Assembly: GCA_021773075.1 (NCBI GenBank)
Contig: JAJFKT010000004.1
Span: 186,001 to 250,000, forward strand
Direction: 5' to 3'
From: Woeseiaceae bacterium
Lineage (GTDB): Bacteria > Pseudomonadota > Gammaproteobacteria > Steroidobacterales > Woeseiaceae
Length of the DNA stretch: 64,000 bases
In this document: positions 59,037 through 64,000 of the stretch, piece after piece
Numbering within the stretch: position 1 is the first letter of the stretch
Layout: each line of letters begins with the position of its first letter
Program-made: the position numbers and the translations under genes
Notes under the pieces: generated by a model
Seen by the model: only the letters and a program-made list of their open reading frames with translations
Databases searched by the model: none
What the model was told of the DNA's origin: nothing

Positions 59037-59810
59037 CTAGTCGACGCTCATGATCATTGCATACTGATAGCGCATGGGGTTATACAGACCGTCAAGGACG
59101 TCGACGACTTCTCCGCTAGCAATTTGACCCAGTCGGCGGACTGAAAGCAATGCCGTTCCGGTTTCCACGCCGAGTTCTGCGGCAATGCGAGACGAGGCAT
59201 GTTCGGCGCTCAGCACCTGCTTCATCCTGGTTAGATTGATGCCGTTTTCTCGCAGCAGTTTGACGCGAGCCTTGCTTTCCAGCTTGCGCTTGGTGAAGGC
59301 CCTGGAAATACCCACTGTCCAACTGACGTAATAGGCGTAGGGCTCGCCCTCTTCATTGCTATTAACGCGCACGACCTTGTGCACAAGTTGTCCGTCGGAT
59401 GAATCAAGGAGCACCTGAATGTCAGCCGGTGGCACCAGCTTTTCGATCGAAATAACTCGAACACTATCGTGCTCGGCCATATCGATAAGGCTCTCAAGCA
59501 TGCCGACTAACGGCCCTCTGACCGGCTTGGGAACGTATTGATACGTGACATGCGATCCTTTGCCACGAAAACGTGCAATCAGGTCTTCGGAGGCTAGCTC
59601 GTCCATTGCCCGTTTCGCCGTTACGCGCGACACATCAAATGCGTCTATTAGCTGATGCTCCGTGGGCATTTGCGCGTCATAGGCAATTGTGCCGTCAAGG
59701 ATGGCGGCCTTTAGCACCGTGTACAGCTGGTGATAAAGCGGCACCCGAGCCATCGCTCCATGCTGCGCCAGTTGTAGCTCCGACTTCAGTGAATTTAGCA
59801 GCTCACTCAT
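59037..59810 (-). CDS. GntR family transcriptional regulator with UTRA domain
   Basis: A 257-residue regulator of the HutC subfamily. The winged helix is at about residues 22-90 (LYHQLYTVLKAAILDG, VSRVTAKRAMDELASE). A UTRA effector domain spans residues 100-250 (EEGEPYAYYVSWTV). It probably represses the hydantoinase, amidase and lyase genes until a pathway intermediate binds. It lies between the HyuB-like gene and the amidase gene on the same strand. Confidence 0.92.
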   Translation of the reverse strand: MSELLNSLKSELQLAQHGAMARVPLYHQLYTVLKAAILDGTIAYDAQMPTEHQLIDAFDVSRVTAKRAMDELASEDLIARFRGKGSHVTYQYVPKPVRGPLVGMLESLIDMAEHDSVRVISIEKLVPPADIQVLLDSSDGQLVHKVVRVNSNEEGEPYAYYVSWTVGISRAFTKRKLESKARVKLLRENGINLTRMKQVLSAEHASSRIAAELGVETGTALLSVRRLGQIASGEVVDVLDGLYNPMRYQYAMIMSVD

Positions 59811-59834
59811 GACCTGAAATTCAAAACTCCCTGT

Positions 59835-61691
59835 TTAACTGATGTTCGGTCGTTGCGGTGCCGGCAAGTGCGTCTCTTCCTGTGCACGCGCTACCAATTC
59901 CTCGATACTACCGCCGAAACTAAACAATCCCATGTCACCACGTTCCTCAATCAACGTGCCCCGCATTTTCGATGTTGCACTCTCGTCGACCGCACCGTTA
60001 TCGTTGATGACAACACCGTATCGCGCCGCCCCTTCGCGTGAAACCAGTCCACGATCGACGTCAGTTCTGACAAGCTCGGGGTCGCGCTCCATCGGGCTGC
60101 CCCAGCCGCCGCCACCCCAAGTATTGAAGTAGAGCACATCTCCCGCCTTGACGTTGACACCATCACATTTCGCCGGCAACCACTCCTCGCTGCCGTCCGC
60201 ACGCACCACCCGCTTGGTCGAGCGCATGCCCGGATCACCCCCACGTACGCCCCACGGATACGTCAGCCAACGATCATCATGGATGCCGATCTGACCGTCA
60301 ACGAGAAACTCATACGCGACTGAAAGACCGTTACCGCCGCGGTGCAATCCAGCACCACCAGAGTCAGCTATCGGTTCGTACTTGACGATGCGCAACGGAA
60401 AGTAGGCTTCAATAAATTCATTGGGCACATTCGTGAAACCTGGCCACAACGAATGTCCGTCGGGACCGTCGCCGACCGGCCGGCCAGGAATTCCACCGAA
60501 TCCAATCTGGAACAACTGAAACCACTCGCCTTTCTTGTCGTAGCCGGAGTAGAACAGATGTGGACTGTCAGAAAAGCCGGCTGCGTTCATCGAATCCGGC
60601 GCGCCCTGGCCCAATACACCACCCATGACATCGAATATTCGCCCCAGGGCGTGTGTCCGGCCAGAGAGGGCTGCCGGGAATTTGGGCTTCAGCAGACTGC
60701 CTTCCGGAATTCGGACATCGACGAGTTCGTAGAAGCCATCGTTAAACAGGATGTGAGGGTCGAACAGGTTAATCGTGAATGAGCCGAAGAACATCTTGAA
60801 CATGTCTTCGCTGAGATAGAAGTTTATCGAGCTCTTGGCCTGCGGGTCCGTACCTTCGAAATCAAAAATAGCGACATCACCTTCCCGCCATAACTTGCAC
60901 GCAATTTTGTACGGGCCTTTGCCCACACCGTCGTCGCAGACATAGTCCTCGAAGTACTGCGGCTCTTCGGGAACGATCATATTGATGATCGCACGCATGG
61001 CCTCAAGGTTGCGATCGAGCATGATCTGCATTGTTGTCTGAAAAATGTCGTCCCCGAAGCGTTCTGCAATTTCAACGCAGCGCTTGCTGGCCGTCCGACA
61101 AGCCGCTACCAGCGCATTGAGATCAAAGCGATTCCAGTCCGATGTGCGGACGTTATGGAGTATCAGTTCAAGTATGTCTTCCTGTAACTCGCCCTTCTTA
61201 TAGAGCTTGGTTGGCGGTATCCGGATGCCTTCTTGATAGACGGTTTCGGCGCTGATCGGAATCGAGCCCGGCACCATGCCACCATTGTCTGACATGTGTC
61301 CAAACATCGCCGACCATGCCAAATGGCGGCCGTCTTTGAAAATGGGTACCAAGACGATCCAGTCAGGCAAGTGCGATACTGCAGCGTTGCACATGTACGG
61401 ATCGTTGGTCAGGATGATGTCGCCTTCATCGATTTCGCCGTCGAAGGCGTCCATGAATCCATGAATGAACGAGCCGAACTGGCCCACGACCATTTTGCCA
61501 TCACGATTGGCGACCATCGGAAAACAATCGCCCTGCTCGCGGATGCCCGGGCTCATCGCCGTACGAAATAGCACTGCGTCCATTTCGACACGAACATTGC
61601 GAAGCGCGTTTTCAATGATGTCGACCGTTACGGTGTCGACGTCGACCGACTTGAAGGGCGTGGAGTCTGTTTCATTAATTATTGCTGTCAT
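59835..61691 (-). CDS. hyuB: Hydantoinase B/oxoprolinase family protein
   Basis: A 618-residue protein of the HyuB/N-methylhydantoinase-B family (DPYMCNAAVSHLPD, GHMSDNGGMVPGS, GGAGLHRGGNGLS, WGGGGWGSP). It pairs with the HyuA protein encoded just upstream to open cyclic amides such as hydantoin, N-methylhydantoin or 5-oxoproline, usually with ATP. The same two families also include acetone and acetophenone carboxylase subunits, so carboxylation is an alternative. ATG 61691 follows the hyuA stop by about ten bases. Confidence 0.93.
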   Translation of the reverse strand: MTAIINETDSTPFKSVDVDTVTVDIIENALRNVRVEMDAVLFRTAMSPGIREQGDCFPMVANRDGKMVVGQFGSFIHGFMDAFDGEIDEGDIILTNDPYMCNAAVSHLPDWIVLVPIFKDGRHLAWSAMFGHMSDNGGMVPGSIPISAETVYQEGIRIPPTKLYKKGELQEDILELILHNVRTSDWNRFDLNALVAACRTASKRCVEIAERFGDDIFQTTMQIMLDRNLEAMRAIINMIVPEEPQYFEDYVCDDGVGKGPYKIACKLWREGDVAIFDFEGTDPQAKSSINFYLSEDMFKMFFGSFTINLFDPHILFNDGFYELVDVRIPEGSLLKPKFPAALSGRTHALGRIFDVMGGVLGQGAPDSMNAAGFSDSPHLFYSGYDKKGEWFQLFQIGFGGIPGRPVGDGPDGHSLWPGFTNVPNEFIEAYFPLRIVKYEPIADSGGAGLHRGGNGLSVAYEFLVDGQIGIHDDRWLTYPWGVRGGDPGMRSTKRVVRADGSEEWLPAKCDGVNVKAGDVLYFNTWGGGGWGSPMERDPELVRTDVDRGLVSREGAARYGVVINDNGAVDESATSKMRGTLIEERGDMGLFSFGGSIEELVARAQEETHLPAPQRPNIS

Positions 61692-61701
61692 GACGATACC
61701 C

Positions 61702-63765
61702 TCATTTAGCCGGCCTAATTAGAAGATTGCCAACCTTGTCGACAGTGGCCGCATGGCCCGGTAGCACCAACGTCGTTGAGTCCATCTCAACAACGATTGC
61801 AGGTCCGGGAACCGCGGTGCCAACTCCAAGCTTGCCGCGATCGTAAATTACCGCGTCATGCCAGTCTTGTTCAAAATAGAATTTCGTATCGTGCAATTTT
61901 GCGTCCGCGAGATCGGATTTCTTGTCACTGACTTCTTTGAGGTCAGCCGTCAAACTGCTCTTCGCCTTAACGATCGCTCGAATCATTACGATTTCATGGT
62001 CCTGACCATGTGCAAAAGTAAACAACTGCTCATGTTGACGATCGAATTCATCGGTAAGCGCGTCAAGACCTTTGTTCTGCAAGTCCTCTTTCGTAACGGG
62101 CAGTGACAGCTGGAACGCCTGGCCGGCATACCGGAAGTCGGCCTGATAGCTGACTTTCTGCTCCTCCTCGCCAATTCCATCCGCCTTAAACGATTCTGCA
62201 GCGCGGATACGCAAAACGTCCAGCTCGCTCATAAGATCTTCTGCCGAGATTGCGTCAACACGCGTTACGTAGGTTCGCGATGCTTCGTCTCTAATCTGGG
62301 TCGTCGCGTCACCGTAAGCGCAAAGCACGCCCGGCCCGGGCGGCACGATAACCGGCCACGACCCGCTCAGCACACCCAGTGCATTTGCATGCAAGGGTCC
62401 GGCGCCACCGAAACCAACAAGCGCGAAATCGCGTGGATCATAACCCTGCTCTACTGACACCAGGCGCAGCGCGCCAAGCATTGATTCGTTGACGATCTTG
62501 ACGATGCCTTCTGCCGCCGTGAGCAATTCAATTCCCATTGCGTCTGCCAGCGTCTGAACGGCGGCCGTCGCCGCGTCGCGATTGATCGTCATCGCGCCAC
62601 CGAGCTTTACGTCTGACGGTAGGTAGCCGAGCACAACGTTGGCATCACAAACAGTCGGCTTATCTCCGCCTTTCATGTAGGCGGCCGGACCGGGGTCTGC
62701 GCCGGCTGAATCGGGGCCCACTCGCAGTGCCTTCGTGAGCTCGGGAACAAATGCGATCGAACCGCCGCCCGCACCGATCGTCCTTACATCGACGGATGGT
62801 GCTCGTACCATGATGTCGCTAACACGTGTTTCGCGGCGAATCCGTGCTTGTCCATCTTGTATCAACGCGACATCGGTCGACGTACCACCCATGTCGAATG
62901 TCAAAATATTCTCAAAGCCACCTCGCTGGCAAAAATACATGGCACCAGCGACGCCACCGGCTGGTCCCGACATCAATAGATTGACTGGCGACTCTGCCGA
63001 TGCTCGCGCTGATGCCAGCCCACCATCGGATCGTAGGATTGCCAGATTGACGTCGTCGCGCAAACGCTCCTGCAAAGACGTCTGCAGGTTTTGCACATAC
63101 TTCGAAACTTGAGGGCGGACGTAGGAGTTGACGACGGTGGTCTCCGCGCGCTCATACTCCTGCATCTCTGGAACTACATCACTACTTATTGAAATAGGAA
63201 TATCGCTAAAAACTCCGCTCGCAATATCACGGCATTGGGCTTCATGATCGCCATTGACGTACGAATTGATCAGGCAAATCGTAAGCGCTTCGACTTTGCC
63301 GGTATCGGCCAGCACTTTTAAGTCATGCCGCAACGCATCGACATCCAGCGCCTTGATCGTCTTGCCATCGGCGTCCATGCGCTCGTCAGCTTCGATGGTC
63401 AACTCTAATGGCGCCAGTAAAGGTGCTTTCATGTAACTGACCCAACCGCCGAGTCCACCTGGGCAAAAAGAACGCGCGACCTGCAATACCTGGCGATAGC
63501 CTTTGGTCGTAATGAGTCCGACGCTGGCACCCTTGCGGGTCAAAACCGCGTTGGTCGCGACCGTTGTTCCGTGCATAACGTGGGTGACCTGGCTGGTATC
63601 GATATCCGACTCGTCGCAGATCCGGTCGATGCCGTTCAACACACCGATCGATGAGTCTTCAGGCGTGGACGGTACCTTTGCCATGTAGGTCTGACCGGAT
63701 GATTCGTCCACCAATAACAGGTCGGTAAACGTTCCGCCAACATCAACTCCAAGACGAAATGTCAT
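61702..63765 (-). CDS. hyuA: Hydantoinase A/oxoprolinase family protein
   Basis: A 687-residue protein. The ASKHA-type ATP-binding segments RLGVDVGGTFTDLLLVD at the N-terminus and LTFDMGGTSTDVALIQ near residue 290 are intact. The central loop VRTIGAGGGSIAFV and the C-terminal domain are also family-typical. It provides ATP-driven opening of a cyclic amide (or the carboxylase reaction of relatives) with HyuB. It starts at ATG 63765 with GGGAGC upstream. The CaiB-like CoA-transferase gene lies immediately upstream in the same direction, ending nine bases before it. Confidence 0.93.
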   Translation of the reverse strand: MTFRLGVDVGGTFTDLLLVDESSGQTYMAKVPSTPEDSSIGVLNGIDRICDESDIDTSQVTHVMHGTTVATNAVLTRKGASVGLITTKGYRQVLQVARSFCPGGLGGWVSYMKAPLLAPLELTIEADERMDADGKTIKALDVDALRHDLKVLADTGKVEALTICLINSYVNGDHEAQCRDIASGVFSDIPISISSDVVPEMQEYERAETTVVNSYVRPQVSKYVQNLQTSLQERLRDDVNLAILRSDGGLASARASAESPVNLLMSGPAGGVAGAMYFCQRGGFENILTFDMGGTSTDVALIQDGQARIRRETRVSDIMVRAPSVDVRTIGAGGGSIAFVPELTKALRVGPDSAGADPGPAAYMKGGDKPTVCDANVVLGYLPSDVKLGGAMTINRDAATAAVQTLADAMGIELLTAAEGIVKIVNESMLGALRLVSVEQGYDPRDFALVGFGGAGPLHANALGVLSGSWPVIVPPGPGVLCAYGDATTQIRDEASRTYVTRVDAISAEDLMSELDVLRIRAAESFKADGIGEEEQKVSYQADFRYAGQAFQLSLPVTKEDLQNKGLDALTDEFDRQHEQLFTFAHGQDHEIVMIRAIVKAKSSLTADLKEVSDKKSDLADAKLHDTKFYFEQDWHDAVIYDRGKLGVGTAVPGPAIVVEMDSTTLVLPGHAATVDKVGNLLIRPAK

Positions 63766-63774
63766 TTGTGCTCC

Positions 63775-64000
63775 CTAAATAATTGATTTTTTCTCTAACT
63801 CTTTGAGTTCTTCATCACTCAAGTTCAGCAACTCACCGTAAATAGTCTCATTGTGCGCGCCCAATTTCCGAACTCCGGGCCACCGGACCTCGCCCTGAGT
63901 TTTCGACATTTTCGGAAATACGTTTTGCATTTTTAAGTTCGGCCATTCCTCGGTTGGCATATCAATGATGGCATCGCGTGCTTTGAAGTGTGGGTCGTCG
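63775..64000 (-). CDS. CaiB/BaiF CoA-transferase, C-terminal part (cut by window edge)
   Basis: About 74 C-terminal residues of a class III CoA-transferase. The frame is open to the last base of the window and includes DPHFKARDAIIDMP, GVRKLGAHNETIYGELL and a lysine-rich end, all typical of the C-terminus of the CaiB/BaiF family. It transfers CoA to a carboxylate. It is followed at once by hyuA and hyuB, so it belongs to the same operon; the N-terminus and catalytic aspartate lie beyond the right edge. Confidence 0.85.
   Translation of the reverse strand, partial: DDPHFKARDAIIDMPTEEWPNLKMQNVFPKMSKTQGEVRWPGVRKLGAHNETIYGELLNLSDEELKELEKKSII

Overview
The window looks like a chromosomal segment of a free-living, aerobic, probably marine or sediment gammaproteobacterium. 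The evidence is the gene content: TonB-dependent receptors, an ECF sigma/FecR pair, a TRAP transporter, many secreted or Tat-exported oxidoreductases, FCD- and UTRA-type GntR regulators, and a single-chain pyruvate:ferredoxin oxidoreductase. The assignment is inference from gene families, with no marker gene to fix it. I see no rRNA, tRNA, phage, insertion sequence or CRISPR array. Both ends cut a gene: a probable M48 peptidase on the left and a CaiB/BaiF CoA-transferase on the right.

Layout. 1-1111: two YbjQ/DUF74 genes and the start of a membrane peptidase. 1167-5178: an exported molybdenum hydroxylase (large subunit and 2Fe-2S subunit) with an ACMSD-like amidohydrolase and a heavily deleted 3-hydroxyisobutyrate-dehydrogenase pseudogene. 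5269-10209: TauE exporter, secreted RidA, TonB receptor and MBL-fold hydrolase. 10241-13901: E1-alpha, E1-beta and E2 of a 2-oxoacid (acetoin type) dehydrogenase plus DoxX. 14036-16274: Gfo/Idh/MocA oxidoreductase, SixA-like phosphatase and a PPP-type phosphoesterase. 16430-24872: a catabolic block with an M24 creatinase-like hydrolase, tartrate/D-malate dehydrogenase, a TRAP transporter, a divergent GntR regulator, a 3-HIBADH-like dehydrogenase, OsmC and GST. 24881-29330: outer-membrane protein, HlyIII, Tat-exported aldo/keto-reductase-like protein and an S9 peptidase lipoprotein. 30006-35643: cold-shock gene with a long leader, then nifJ with a GltD-like partner. 35694-45011: mixed housekeeping and small genes.

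45030-52285 is one head-to-tail run on the minus strand: ECF sigma factor, FecR, a TonB receptor with an STN signalling domain, a zinc alcohol dehydrogenase and two alpha/beta hydrolases. It reads as a surface-sensed uptake and ester/alcohol degradation unit. Its receptor carries a second complete signal peptide and a second ribosome-binding site inside the open frame, as if an STN module had been joined to an intact receptor gene. Next to it (52378-54124) lie three small exported proteins, two of them apparently distant relatives sharing a CPxC motif, which I cannot assign to a known family.

54428-64000 is a second catabolic region: UroD/MtaA-like protein, two VOC proteins, a LysR regulator, HMG-CoA-lyase family protein, isochorismatase-family amidase, GntR-UTRA regulator, hydantoinase/oxoprolinase B and A subunits and a CoA-transferase. 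The combination suggests opening of a cyclic amide followed by CoA activation and C-C cleavage, but the substrate cannot be read from the sequence.

Several promoters (TonB receptor at 9057, E1-alpha, Gfo/Idh, M24) contain palindromes or repeats around a CGATAT core, which may be a shared operator. A triple 32/32/26-base palindromic repeat sits between the M24 and tartrate dehydrogenase genes.
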